DNA from: Lagopus muta
Lineage: Eukaryota > Chordata > Aves > Galliformes > Phasianidae
NCBI RefSeq assembly: GCF_023343835.1
Contig: NC_064439.1
Span: 23,190,933-23,254,932 of the forward strand
Length of the DNA stretch: 64,000 nt
Direction of reading: 5' to 3'
Numbering within the stretch: position 1 is the stretch's first letter; every line of letters begins with the position of its first letter. The notes beneath the pieces were generated by a model. It saw only the letters and a program-made list of their open reading frames with translations, was not told the origin of the DNA and did not search any database. A program made the position numbers and the translations under genes. Positions 11,376-24,220 of this stretch are shown piece after piece.

Positions 11376-14300
11376 TATAGTATTAGAAAGAGGAATTAAA
11401 GCAAGCTCATTAAATGTACGTATTACTCTGTATAACTTGTGTTCTGTATATCTATTTTTCAGTTGACAAACTTTTAGGGGCCATGTAAAAGGTTATCCTT
11501 GTGCAATACAAACTGCCAAGCACATTTGGCAAAATGGTTATGGTTATATCTGCAGCTTGTAAATGGTGGCAGGATTTTATTTTTTGAAACACTTATGAGG
11601 TATGAGAATGGGTCCAAGATACGTGAGCAGACTTCCACCTATGTCTACCTGTGCCAAATACTGCTACAATACTTTCCTTTATGGCAGACACTGAAACTTA
11701 CAAGTTTAAAGAAAAGAATACAAATACTCAACATAGAGCATAAAAAATGTGTGTGAGCACATTGAGTATCAAATAAAATTGTATTAACATTGAAGATGGA
11801 AATAGAAAACACATGACAAAATAAAAATATATCCATCTTGATTTCTGCAGATCATCTTTGTCTGGCCTGTGCTGTGATTTTTTTGGATGTGACTCATCTC
11901 TCACACATGAGCACAATACCACCTAATGCCAAAAAACACAGTGTCTCAAATTAGTTATTGGTTTTAGCACTAATACAATTATTCCTATGCTGAGCTGCCA
12001 TTTGTTGAGTTTGCTTAGGGCATGGGCAGAGTGTGCCCAAAACAGTAAGCAAGGCAGAGAGCTGTGCCTTGAGGCAGCCAAGACACCAAAGGACTCTGTA
12101 ACTGCTGTTACAACTGCTGTAATTCTTTTTTTGTGTTACTTGAGGCATTTGCTGTATTTGTGCTAGACTTCTCACTGATGCTTGGACAGTGCAGTTATCG
12201 GAGGATGATATGGCTCTCTTAAAGAAGAGGGCTTCTTATTTATTTTGTTTTCCAAAGGTCACTGGCTGAAAATACCTGAGGTAGAGGTGAGCCCCCTATA
12301 CTGGCTAGGGGGAGGGGGCAAATAAAGCCTTGTATGTATTATGAGATCCTCTAGGAGACCAGAATCAAATTATTTGGCTAGCTGAGTCTGCCAGTGGGAA
12401 GGCAGATATAGCTAATACTGTATGACAGTGAACAGATACCATGTGTATCCAAAGTAGTGCCAGGTCTTCCCTCTGTCTTCAATACAGGAACTTAATCCTA
12501 GATGGGCTTTTAGACCACCTGCTTCAGCCATAGTCCTGACTTGCCAATAATGATTCCCAAAAGAAGTTGATAACAACACAAAGTATAATCTCTGGGCAAG
12601 ATGTTGCTATGCACATGAGGATTACATCAACGAGGATACAGCCCTTCCAGAATGAGGTCACATGGTGGTCAGCATTTCAGAGAGAACCCACTCTATGTCA
12701 CTGCCCTATCTGGGATTTAATTACTGCCTTGTTCATATGGAGCTTGGGAGGCCTGTTTCACAGGATTTTCTAGGATTTCAGTAATCCAAGATGAACTTTG
12801 CCTGCTATGACCATATTTTTGTGCTGTTTTAGGCAAATTAGTCAAGTCTTCTAAGATGTAAGTAACTTTTTTTAACTTCATGAGAGCTATGTGTCTAGCT
12901 GGCCTGCAGGAAATGACTCCTTTCTGCTCTGCTAAGTGGTCATGAAAGAATCTCTCTCATTCATAGAGGAGCATAATAAGATTCAAGAACCCTCATCTGG
13001 GAGACTGTGCCTTCAAGTTTTGATAAGATTTCTTAGCTCAGTTGCAGTGTCAAGCAAATGCAGCTTTATAGTTGTTTCAAAGTCATTTCAGGCCAGAAGT
13101 ATCCTTGGTGCATTTGCGCAGAGCTTTTTGGGCTGGTATTTGGTTGTAAGACATTCTTTGTCTGTACTGCTCCATTATTCACTGAATCTCTGCCTCAAAA
13201 TGGAAAACTCATTTGAAGATTAAGCATCACAAACTACTACACTGAATTTACATCCTGAAAGGACTCCTAGGCTTTGTAGAACTTCAAATGATGTAACATC
13301 TGTTTGTGTCTGTATTTTTTCATGGTCTTCTCAGTCAAATACTCATACTGATTTTTCACCTGCCAGGATTCCAGTATTTCTCATTGATGTGATAAGTACA
13401 GATGAACAAGATATACATGAAGTGTCTGACTAGGCTTGGCCACACAGTTACAAAAGGAAAAACCTTTCTGTTGGGGAATATCAGTCTGACTGAGGCTGCT
13501 TTGTGAGAACATGTTTCTGTCAACAGCATTAGAGGAGAAAAGAGGAAAGCATTTTTCTGACATCCATCATATTTTGTTTTGACTTGAATACTCTTATACT
13601 TTTTTTGGTAAAAATGATACATTTGAAATGTAATTAAATCTTACAAAAGTAGTTTTTCATTATAAGTCTGATATTTCTACTTTTTTTTTTTTCCTTTTGC
13701 TCCAGACCAACAATGGAGGAAAATATTTGAAATTCAAAAGAACTTCAAACTTTACAGAGGACAGAAATTCTGTTTTTGACAGACAGTGGTGCTTATTAGG
13801 CCTACACTTCACATTTTCTGAGTGCACTGGTTGATTTCAGACTGAATTCTTGGAAGTTCTTAAGGGTGGCATTTGTAGGGTGGCATTCGTAGGATGAATT
13901 CTGCCAGTCTGTGGTTTACTCTTAGGTTGATCACTGGCAAATGTCAGTGTACCCATTAACCTTCCTGCTCCTTTATTTGCATGACTGCATCCACATGAAC
14001 CCAAATCTCTGGCCTTTCCCACCATCTGCTACAAAGCCACCCCAAAAAGGCCTTCTGATTCAGCTTATACAAAAGGAACTAGTGCAAGAACCATTACACA
14101 ACATGTAAGGTATATATGTATTTTCCCATGTCAATCTCCACCCATCTAAGCCACTGACCAAGTATTAGGTGTACCAAAAGACATCTTGTTAGACTCAGGT
14201 CAATGTGGTAGTCATTTGCCTTACTTGTCTTCATCTTCACATTTACAACTTCCTCCTTTTCTCGGCAGTTAATTAATTGAGTTCTCAGAAACTGGCTGAG

Positions 14301-17300
14301 TTCCCTAGAGATTTCCAGGATAAAGATGGTAATGAACAGCATAGCTAGCACTTAATTCTCTTTTGGGTTAAACTTTGAAAGATGATTGAGAAATATTTTC
14401 CAGTAATATTATAATTTGTCCCCCAAAAAATGTTTGTAAAAAATCAGGAAGTCAGTAACAGAAAATAAAGTCTTCCTTGTTGGATGACATCAAGGATGAA
14501 TTAGGTGCTGTATCAACTCCATTAGCAGAAAGGACAGAGACCTTGACAGCTACCGCATCCTCACAGAAATCTCATTTTATGACATGACAATATAGACATA
14601 AACATGGAAAAAAAAAAAAAGTAAAAGTACTTAAAAATGAAAGGCTAAAAACCTACAAGCCTGTTTATTGTGGTTGCATTTCCTGAATCATTTAAAGCTA
14701 ATTGTATCATTAAGAATAGAAGAGCAATATTTTGCTGGGTACTTTTTTCTGGATTGGCTTCTAATTGGATGATAGGTATACATGACTTTCAGCTTCAGTC
14801 TGCTGCACATCACCACCCTTTCTTTATACTTTGTGACCTCTTGCCACAGCATAGCATTCATAACAGAGCTAAGAGACTTCTCTTTGCATTCTTCGCTGGT
14901 CAGTCTACTTCTTCAGACCTTCTCTTTAGTGTATAAAGATGTATCTATATGCATGAGCTGTTGAAATTTGGTTGACTTTTAGTGCTTATGAAAAGGCCAA
15001 AAGATAACTCCCAGGTCTTTAAAAATCTTCCTATTTCCTAAACAGCTTAGGATTGCTGGTTAGAAGCACTTGTAATTTCAGTTTTCTCCAAATGATGAGA
15101 CCTATTCTGTGTGACCTGGCATTGGAGATGAGTACATTCCATGTCCTGCATCCAGTAATGTTTGAGTGGAGAAGCATTTTGGCCAGGGTCTTACAGGAAC
15201 TGGAAGCATCAAGTGAAAGGCCGTGTATCTCAGGAATCTGAGCTATTCAGTATGTCAACACCATTTGAAGAGCCACGTGTGCGTCATGTTCTTGTTTGCA
15301 AGCTAATTAGATTACTTGTTTTGAAAGATGGATTAATGAATTAATCACAGGGTGCGGTGGATGTTTTTTTCTTAATGTTCTGAAACCAGTTTAATATGAG
15401 CACTTTTTTTTTTTTTCCCTATGTATGATTCATCTCTGGACTGGGGAACACAGAAAGTGGAAATGGGAAAATGATAACCATGTTAGAAAATTACAATGGT
15501 AACCACAGCCATCTTTGGCAGAGCAAATTTTCTTTCATGTTATCTGGAACTGTAGTTAGTACCAGCAACCATGGAGGGAGGGAATGATATGAGAGCTTTT
15601 TAGTCAATAAATCAGAGCCAAATGGAATAGGGTGTGGTTTTGATTGCTCAAAATGTCAGACAGGTTTCTGGTTTGCAAAACTGAGACCACAGGTGGTTCA
15701 TGTCTTGATATCTACTCATACTGCAGCATTTAAGGAAATTTAAGGATATATTTTTGTCTTTATTTAAATCAGTTATGCTTTGGAGAAAATTTTAATAGCA
15801 GAAAATTCACCAACTTCAGTTCATTCATTCAAAGGCAGAAGGAACCAGCAGGGAGTAGGGTCTGGTCCAGGACTCTGCTGGTCACCTAAGCAGCTACACT
15901 AAGTCAAGCATTTATATGTCCATGTATATTTTCATCTATTTTCTTGGTTTTCATTTTTCTACTTCCAGGCAGTTGCCCATCAGTGGGTCGAATTGTGCAT
16001 GTCCTCTAACCCATTCAGCTGAGTGTCGTGGGATCCTGGCAGCTGGCACACAAGTAGGGAAGGAGTATGAATGCTGGGCCACACCAACGTGCGCAGTACG
16101 GAGCAGGACAATTGAATGAGCCACAAACAACCTGGTATTCAGAAAATGAAAGGTGTAGCCAGATTTTTGAAGCTATTTGCCTCAATAAATAGAGATAGAA
16201 ATATATGTCTAGGGGCAGAGATAAGGTGCCCTAGACGTTTTTTGAAGTGTCTGGGAAATTCCCACTCTATCAATTGGAGTTGGGTAGCTACGTACCAATA
16301 ACCAAACACTTCTGTAAATGTGGTCTTTGTTTCCCAATCCTTTCTAGTTCCAATTTTTCCAACTTCAGCGTGGCCAGCACTCTCTGCAGATACAGCATGC
16401 ACAGCTGCTTTCCTTGTGACCTTCAGTTGGTTCTCCCTTATCACTAAAACCAAGGAAATGACAGCTTTGCTGGTGAAGGGGACATTGTAGAGACTAAATA
16501 TGTTCCATTAAGGTCTCTCTGAGACAAAACAGTTTTCAGAGTTGTTGAGTTGCTGGTTATGAAAATAACCTTTTTTATTCCTGCAAATTGAATGACTGCT
16601 AAATGGAAACTTAATGACCAAAGCAAACAGAAAAATTGAGTCCAAATCATCTTTTGGAGCATGACTATCCAAGAGTCTGAAAGAAAATATGAACAGGATT
16701 TAAAGCAGCAAATGAATGCTAGTCATAATGCATCCTATTCCTGGGTATTTCATGTATTTACTTTTGCATTACAACTTCTCTTTACATGTGCTTAGTTCAA
16801 ATGCCATAATAGAGGAAGAGCTGTCACAATCATTCAGCAGTAGAGAAAGTATGGAAGTTGCACTTTGCTGTGCTTTATGGGCATTCGCTCCAGTGCTACT
16901 GAGACATTTCATCAGCTAGAAAACCAAATATTCTTTATTTTTAATGATTTTGGATTAAATAAAAAAGAGAAAAGTTGGAGAAAAGTGTTACTCTTAGGCT
17001 GCTGCTGACAACAGTGATGTTCGAAGGTCTGTTAATAGTATGTGATCCACCTGAGAGGACAGAGAGCTGTTTCCATTTCCTATTTCTTTTTGCTGTCTGT
17101 ATATGAGCTGATGCATAGTAGTGCTGTAATATTGCTGTGTGGCCAAAAAGGTCATCTTGTAATGCTGAAGGATGTAAGTACATCCTGGTCCTCAGGCTCT
17201 CTCTCTGCCCACAGTCATTTCCCTATTCCAGCCTGGAGTGATTACACCAGCACTGTCCCTGCCCAGCTGGGATTTGCTACCCAGCTGTGCCCAGCACTGG

Positions 17301-18093
17301 CTCCAGCATCCTCCCCAAACCCAGTAAGGTCTGTGACTCATGCTGGGAACAGGGATTTCCCCCAACAGTGGTGATGGGAAGAACCCTGATACCTAGACTC
17401 AGCTTGGTCCCTAATTTCTTGGCTGTGCCCTCAGAGAATTGATTTGCATTTCTGTTACTATGTTACTCTTCACTTAAGATAAATTCAAACTCCACATATC
17501 ATCTGCTCCAACCCAGCTAATTCCCACAGAACAAGATGCCAGGTGCTGCATTCAGGAGCACTGCAGCAGGAACTGCCACTGTACAGCAGGAGAAGCCTGC
17601 TGAGCCACTCCAGTCCCTCACTTCTCTTTCCCAGATGAAGATTTACCAGCAAAGGCACCAGCATCAGCACACCACACACCTCTAGACATCTCTTGAGCCT
17701 GTAAGAGTCGTGATAGTTTTATATTCTGCTCATTTACCTTTTACAAGTGTTGGAAACATGCCCTGCCTCTCTTTTGGAGCCCTCTGAGCTGCTTTCCATG
17801 GGGTTCTGCAATTTGCCATGGATAAAATCTCAATTCTGAATGCTGTTAGGTGCTTGCTATCACATTTAAAGGCACAATTCTGTCTGCTGGCAATGGGACC
17901 ATTAAGTACAGGTGTCTGCTCGAAACCAAGGCAGTAAGAGTTTGACAATGCTTTGCCAGCTCCATTTCAATAGGTTTACAAAGATCTGCTTTGTTGTATA
18001 TCTGGAGATGAGAGCAGCTTTCCATCAGCATAACCACAGAGTGCAGTCTGTAATCTTTTTGCCAGTCTCAGTTTGAAAAAGATTCAAAATTCA
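11376..18093. other. Intergenic, nothing recognised
   Basis: 6.7 kb of AT-rich sequence without identifiable genes or well-preserved repeats. Homopolymer runs near 13681 and 15406 (T) and 14608 (A). Conserved noncoding elements could be present but cannot be judged from one sequence. Confidence 0.6.
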
Positions 18094-18190
18094 CAAAACA
18101 AACAAACAAACAAACAAACAAACAAACAAAAACACCAACAAAAACAAAAACAAAACAAAAAACAAAAAACAAAAACAACAAAAAAAAAAC
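18094..18190. repeat. (AAAC)n microsatellite, degenerating to A-rich
   Basis: About nine AAAC units followed by variable A-rich C-punctuated units. Confidence 0.95.
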
Positions 18191-18929
18191 AGGTTTTACT
18201 TCACCGCTGCTTTTACATTTTCCAGGTGCTGCAACTTTAAATAGTTCTGTGGAAATTAGAATTTATTCTAATTCACACTGTACAGTTTTCTTTCATCACA
18301 GTTTAGTCTAGTTAACAATAAAAGGATGCAAAAATGCCATAAGATCAGTTAAGGAGCACAGTTTAATTGCCAGTATGAAAATGACATGTGGATTAGGTTT
18401 ACAGTAGCACTTAATACGTCTGAAGGAAGAACATCTAAGCTAACCAATGACTCTAAGTCTAACTAAGAAGATTTTAAAATTTCTTCTTCAAGATAAATCA
18501 GTCTCACTTTACCTCATTATCACTTTATATTTTGACAGAAGAGGGTCTTGAAAATGATACTGAAGTCCAGTTCTTTCAAAGTTGCAAAGAACAACTCCTA
18601 ATAAAACCTAGTCAAATCAATGCCTTTAATATTAGGACAGATATTTTTTAATGTTTTCCTATAATAGGCTTCAGAGAAATTTCAATGCTTATCTTATGTG
18701 GAGACACACTGAAGTAAAGCAATGAATTAGTGAGTACTTTCCCAAAGGAGAGAGACCTATTGCTTCACCAGAGCACACAGTCACTGATATCAAGCATCCA
18801 ACACTAGTGTGGGCACTGAAATAAAAGTAGGGAACATTTTTGCTGGGATTTTTGCTCATTGGCTTGCACCGAGGGATAAGAATTGAAGAAGAACACAGGT
18901 AAAGTGCCTCATGATGGTCCCACACCACA

Positions 18930-19640
18930 TCCTTATCTCTAAATAGGAGAGACATGAGTTTGAAGGGTGGACTATTTGGTGGGTAAGGAATTGGTTGGAC
19001 GGCCACAGCCAGAGTGTTGTTTCCAACAGCTGCATGTCCAGGTGGAGGCTGGTGATGTGTGGTGCACCCCACACCACCTGTCTTGGCACTGTTACTCTTT
19101 TACATCTTTATCAGTGACATAGGCAATGGGATCTGGTGCATTCTCAGCAAGTTTGCAGATGACACCAAGCTGAGTTGTGCAGCTGATAAAACTGCTGATA
19201 AATCTGATAAAAAGAAGGAAAGGGTGCCATTCACAGGGACCTAGACATGCTTGAAAAATGGGCCCATGTGAATTTAATGAGGTTCAGCAAGGCCAAGTGC
19301 GAGGTTTTGCACTTGGGTTAAGGTGATCCCAGATATGTATACATAATGGGAAAAGAACTGAAAGAGAGCAGCCCTGCCAAGAAGGACGTGGGGAAATTTA
19401 GGTCAGTTAATAGGAAGAAATTCTTTACTCAGAGAGTGATGAGGCACTGGCACTGCTGCCCAGAGAGACTGTGGATTCCCCATCCCTGGCCGTGCTCAAG
19501 AACAGGTTGTATGGGACCCTGGGGAGCCTGATTTTGTGAGCAGCAACACTGCGCACAGCAAGGGGTTGGAACTGGATAATCTAAGTAAGATAATCTTAAA
19601 ATAATCTTGAGATAAACCCAAGTCTTTCTGTGATTATATG
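18930..19640 (+). mobile_element. CR1 LINE: reverse transcriptase C-terminal remnant plus 3' UTR
   Basis: The longest CR1 copy here. It carries a decayed part of the reverse transcriptase, visible in plus-strand fragments such as LFYIFISDIGNGIWC and LSKFADDTKL, then the [13 protein letters not shown]-type segment. After this comes the 3' UTR (AGGAAGAAATTCTTTACTCA, GGTTGGAACTGGATAATC) and an eroded terminus near 19640. Stops and frameshifts make it non-functional. Confidence 0.9.
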
Positions 19641-22600
19641 ATCCTAAAACAGGTACACCTGCTGCTGCAGTTCAGAGAACACTGCTCAGTGCTAGACCAC
19701 TGTCCTGAAGCTGAAGGAGGTTGTTGCAATGCTTGGACTCTCCTCAGGTCCTGTTGAAATCATGGGAGTGTCCCTCTGGCTGGCAGAGTGGGAGCTGTGC
19801 AGACTCCTTGTACTCCAGCATGGCAGCTCATGTCCCGGGGAGAGCAATAAATACCATTTGTCATCACTGTTTTTCTCATCTGACTTCTTCCTGCTTTCAG
19901 AGAGAAAAAAAATGAGAAAATGTCTTGCTAGAAAAAAAGAAAAAACTCAGAAGCTCTTGCTAGTCTTGCTGCTTTCTTCTGGATGCATTTTTATACAGTA
20001 CGTTTTTTTTTGACACTGCTAAAAAAAATCAAGATTTCTGCTTATTGAAAACTACTACAATAATAGGAAGCTCTATAACGAGGTATATTTTTCACACTTG
20101 CTCTCTTGACTATTTAAGTAGCTTTTATTAGTACAATTTATCCTCTTTATCTGGCTTCCCACACTCAGAAAAAAATATCCCAGAGAGAGTAGCACTCATA
20201 AGCATTTGTAAGTTGCTATGAGTTTTAGTACTATGCTCCGTATTAAGCTTTAAAAAATCTAAATTGGGCACTGGCCTCATAGAAAAGCTGCTGCACTTCA
20301 CTAAGTGAGCAATACCTCACCACGCAGAAAGCTCACCAAGCAAAAAAGTTGTAACTCTGCTGCCAGCTCTGTGAGAGAATTTTACCCATAGTTAATGTAG
20401 TAAGGCCTTCATTGAGGATTGAGCATGAGAAAAAATAAGGGTTAATATTGCTGTATACTCACAAGCTTGACGACCACAGCTTATGATCACATCAGTTGCC
20501 TAACATCACGAGCAACACACTTTCAGACTTCTTGTTTACTTGGATTTTTTAATATCACAGCTGTTCATTAGGCTTTATATATTATGATTAATACATCTCA
20601 TAATTAAGTAATTTATTAGATGATAGATGTTACTATACAGGACCTCCATAAAAAATGAGGTTTGCTTCAACAGAAGCAAGTATCTCTGAGCTAATTACCA
20701 ACAGTGATAGTTATGCATAATAATACAAAGCTTTCTAGAAAGATAATGAGGTAGATTTTGCTTTCAGTAACATTAATGTAAATACCCAATAATTCTGGCA
20801 CACTTGTGTTGTGGTTCTTGCAGTTTTGCACAACAGCTGCAGTACATTTATGTAATGCAACAGATTTCTGGTCACTGCTTGGATAACAGAGAGTTGCTCT
20901 CAGCATATGGCTGACCTTAAGCTTAGGGATCAAATCTGTCACCTGTGATTGAGATGCAAGTTCACAGATTTATTTTTTTTGGCCCATTGTGTGTAGTGAA
21001 CAACTGTTCATTAAAACATTCCACATTTTCCATCTCCTCAGCTGAAGGATCAATAGAGGAATGGAGACATTTCTGGCAGTAGGAAATCCAATTCCAGCAA
21101 CATGGCAACTGACTGCCATTTTGATCTTGATGTATTTACTGTGATGTATTGTGAGAAAGTCATTTATTAGGGCTGTCACTGTCAAAATGAGACATACTGA
21201 AATTTAGGCTGCCATCATTCAGCCTATCAGTAAAAAAAACTATTTCCACATGGATTTTTTTTCTCTTTTTGACATTTAAAGTTCTACTGACATACAAAGA
21301 TGAAGAGACTCCTCTCCTCCTGGAATACTTTTCAAAGCCATTCCCTGAGTGTTGCCACAGACTAAGGATAAAGAATCAATGCAAATTTTCTTTTTTATGG
21401 AATTTTGATGCACTTCTTCACAAGATACCACTAAGAAAAGAACCAGAATTGTGGATTGCAAAGGAAAGTTAAAGATCAGTGATCATATTTGCAATGGCAT
21501 TTAGTCAAATCAGCTTATTTCAGCAGCTGCTGTTAAGCAGCAGGTATGACTGTCCCAAGTAAATCATTAGTCATGAGCTTCCATGGAAGTCTACCTGCGC
21601 AAGACAAGATGAACCCAACTGATTATAATCACTGCTTCCCTCCTCTGCAGCAGAAATTTGCGCTGTGACACACTATAGCAGCTGCTGGACACTGGCTACT
21701 ATAATAAAAGTTAATTTGCAGGATGGTGTGAGCAGCATTAATTTTCAACGTGGCAAAATGCTAACAGTTGACCCAACCTTGGGCCATTGTTGTTTCATCA
21801 GCAAGCTGAAAAAGGAAGTAAATCATGAGTCATATAAAATGCTGCAGATAATAGGGAATTATTTAGGTTAGTCAAAGGCACAGCAGGAGGCTGGAGGGAT
21901 ACCAGAGTAACTTAAGCACATCAAACAAGGCAGCACATTGGCAGCTGAAATTCTTGAAATTCTTAAAAAAAAAAAAAAAAGAGAGAGAGAGAGAGAGAGT
22001 TTAAGGCATTTACCTGAAAAGAAAGTACAATTTTTATTAGGTAGAATAGTAGAAGAGAGGCTGAAAGAAATTTACACAGCCGTTATCTTGCGCTATTAGG
22101 GAACCTTGCAAGAATAAAAAATGATTTGATTAAAATATTTGGTAGTAGGTAGGTAGGAGATTCAAACCTAAGCCTCTGATATTTCATGGAGTAGCCTAGA
22201 AACAGGCCCTTGGACTTTGAATGTTTCCTGCATGAAAAGAAAGAGCACAGGGAGATCTATACTGCAGAGGCAGTTAAACTGAATTACAACTTCTGAAATG
22301 AGCTTCTTTTTCCAACTCAGTCTGCAAGCCATAACAAATGCAGCTGGGGCCTGGTACCGGGCATTCAGAGGGACACTGAGCTGCCTGTGCCAGAAGCAGC
22401 CAAAATTCACAATCTGAGGAAAGGGATGGGGGCAGTGTCCATTGGACAGTGTGTTTCATCTTGCCTAGGGAGCTGTAATAACTCCCTAGGCCAGAGCAGC
22501 TCCAGTTGAAATCCTGGCAGTGCCAGCACACCCCAGATTCACCTCAGCTCAGGTTTGAGTCACAGGAGATGGCTAGGATGAAAGATCCACTGGAATAGGT

Positions 22601-23119
22601 GGTTTCTTTTGAGACTAAGTAGCAGAAATGGTGTGGTAGGAAGACTACAGCAAGCAGTTTACTGCTTCAGTTGCAAGCACAGGGGTGAGAGAAAAATCAG
22701 AATGAAAAAAAATCTTGGCTAGTTTTCCTACCACATTCCTTCACTGAAATGGAGATAAAGCAGGCACCTGAAACCTTCTAGCTGGAACAAAAAGGAATTT
22801 TACATGTCAGCCCACCATCCTTACAAACACTAATCGGGCAGCATAGCATCAGACAGGACAGCCAGCAGCAGTCATCTGAGACAGGCAGCCCTTCCTTCCA
22901 CACCAGCTCCTAATGGAGCCAACTGAGCCATAAAAGCTCACAAATGAATGACATCAGTGCAGTCTGATGGCTTTCTTCACATGAAGACTTCAGCATAAGG
23001 AAATAATATAAGAAACAAGTAAACTCTACTAGTCATAATTAGTAGATAATAGGCTCCATAACACATATTGGTGCATGCAAGTCATTCAGGGTAATTAACA
23101 GAATCACATGAAAGAAAAC
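19641..23119. other. Intergenic, 3' flank of TFPI2
   Basis: No gene seen. Contains the (A)n(GA)n microsatellite and a 10-bp-stem hairpin at 22463-22491. Confidence 0.6.
21965..21999. repeat. (A)16(GA)n microsatellite
   Basis: A run of A followed by about nine GA units. Confidence 0.95.
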
Positions 23120-24116
23120 AAGCTGTTCTTCAAAAAAATTTATTGATATTGCATATCAATCCATATTAGAAAACGTTGTAGGTGAAATGAATTGAAATTC
23201 AGACATGGCTCAAACACAAAACATAAAAGTGCAATAATATTGCCACAGGCATAATCTAAAATAAGAAATACAACAGTGCCTCAGATTATGTGAGATTTGC
23301 AGAAGCTTCTGGTTTTTTTTTTAGCACATCCCACAGACATTACTATCAAGACCCTCAACAGATATCTTCAGTGTATTTAATTAAAAAAAAAAAAAAAAAG
23401 AAAAATGCTGATTTCTGTCACAAGAGAATCTGGAGCATGACTTTGTCATGGTGTTCGAAATTTCAACTAAGTAACATCTACATTTTTCTTTTAATACTCA
23501 AGCAGGTTACTCATTGTTTTTGTCGGAGTATTTGGCATAATATCCCTAATCCCAATTCTCTTTTGTGGGATGAACCAGATTTATGTTTATATTTCTTGTT
23601 ACAAAGGCTGAAAGGTTTTGACTATCAGTGCGACTGTAAAGGGTAAAGACTGTAAAGACAGTGTCAAAATATGTGAAATGGCAGAGCTATGAACCTCTGA
23701 ACACACTTCTCTTCACACATCTTCTTTAGCAAGCAGAAGATGTATAAACAGAAAAAGTTCCATTGCAGAGACTTTGCTTTGTATTCTCCTTAGTGTAACT
23801 AAGACAACTTTTTTCAAGTCTTAACTGATTTTAACAGCTGAAATATTCTCCCAAGGCAGTAGTAATATTCCCCCATAAAAACATGGAAATCTAAATGTCT
23901 GGCAAAGTATTACTGTGAATACAACAGAGTAGAAGAACCATAATTAGGTTCATTCTGCTTCTATTAAACGCAGTCCTTTATAAAAAGTAAGTTGGAAAAC
24001 AAGCAGTTCTGAAAGACAGAACTATATGTCAACGTATAAATCTGTGGAAACTATAATACAAAAAAAAAAAAAAAAAAAGAGTCAAAGTGTTTCAAACACT
24101 CAAAGGCACATTAGAT
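23120..24116 (-). other. TFPI2: Predicted TFPI2 3' UTR
   Basis: AT-rich, without a coding frame, from the TAA to about 20 nt past an AATAAA on the minus strand (plus-strand TTTATT at 23139-23144). It contains an A19 run on the plus strand near 24059-24078 and another A run near 23383-23399. The length (about 1 kb) depends on that signal being used. An ATTAAA-type signal near 23490 would shorten it. Confidence 0.5.
23139..23144 (-). terminator. TFPI2: Candidate TFPI2 polyadenylation signal AATAAA
   Basis: The minus strand reads CAATAAATTT here, the first canonical hexamer noted downstream of the TFPI2 stop. Confidence 0.5.
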
Positions 24117-24220
24117 TTAAGACTTCAGGTTATGTGTCTGAGGCTTTTTGATCAGTTTTCTCATCATTTTTCTGCGGAGTAGATTTCTTGGCTTGTTGAT
24201 AGTTGGTTTCTGACTCCCTG
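24117..24220 (-). CDS. TFPI2: TFPI2 coding exon 5: basic C-terminal tail and stop
   Basis: Follows the acceptor TTTCTTAG at 24221-24228. It encodes one split Ala codon, 33 residues rich in Lys and Arg (cluster RRKMMRKLIKK) and a TAA at 24119-24117. The family's tail is basic and is thought to bind heparan sulfate in the extracellular matrix. The short exon is confirmed by its phase match to exon 4 and by the tail composition. It was found by reading the minus strand for an acceptor followed by a basic reading frame. Confidence 0.9.

Noticed and set aside
18094-18190. Array-like regular repeat considered as CRISPR or structured array
   Set aside because: Simple AAAC microsatellite without unique spacers. 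The host is a vertebrate.
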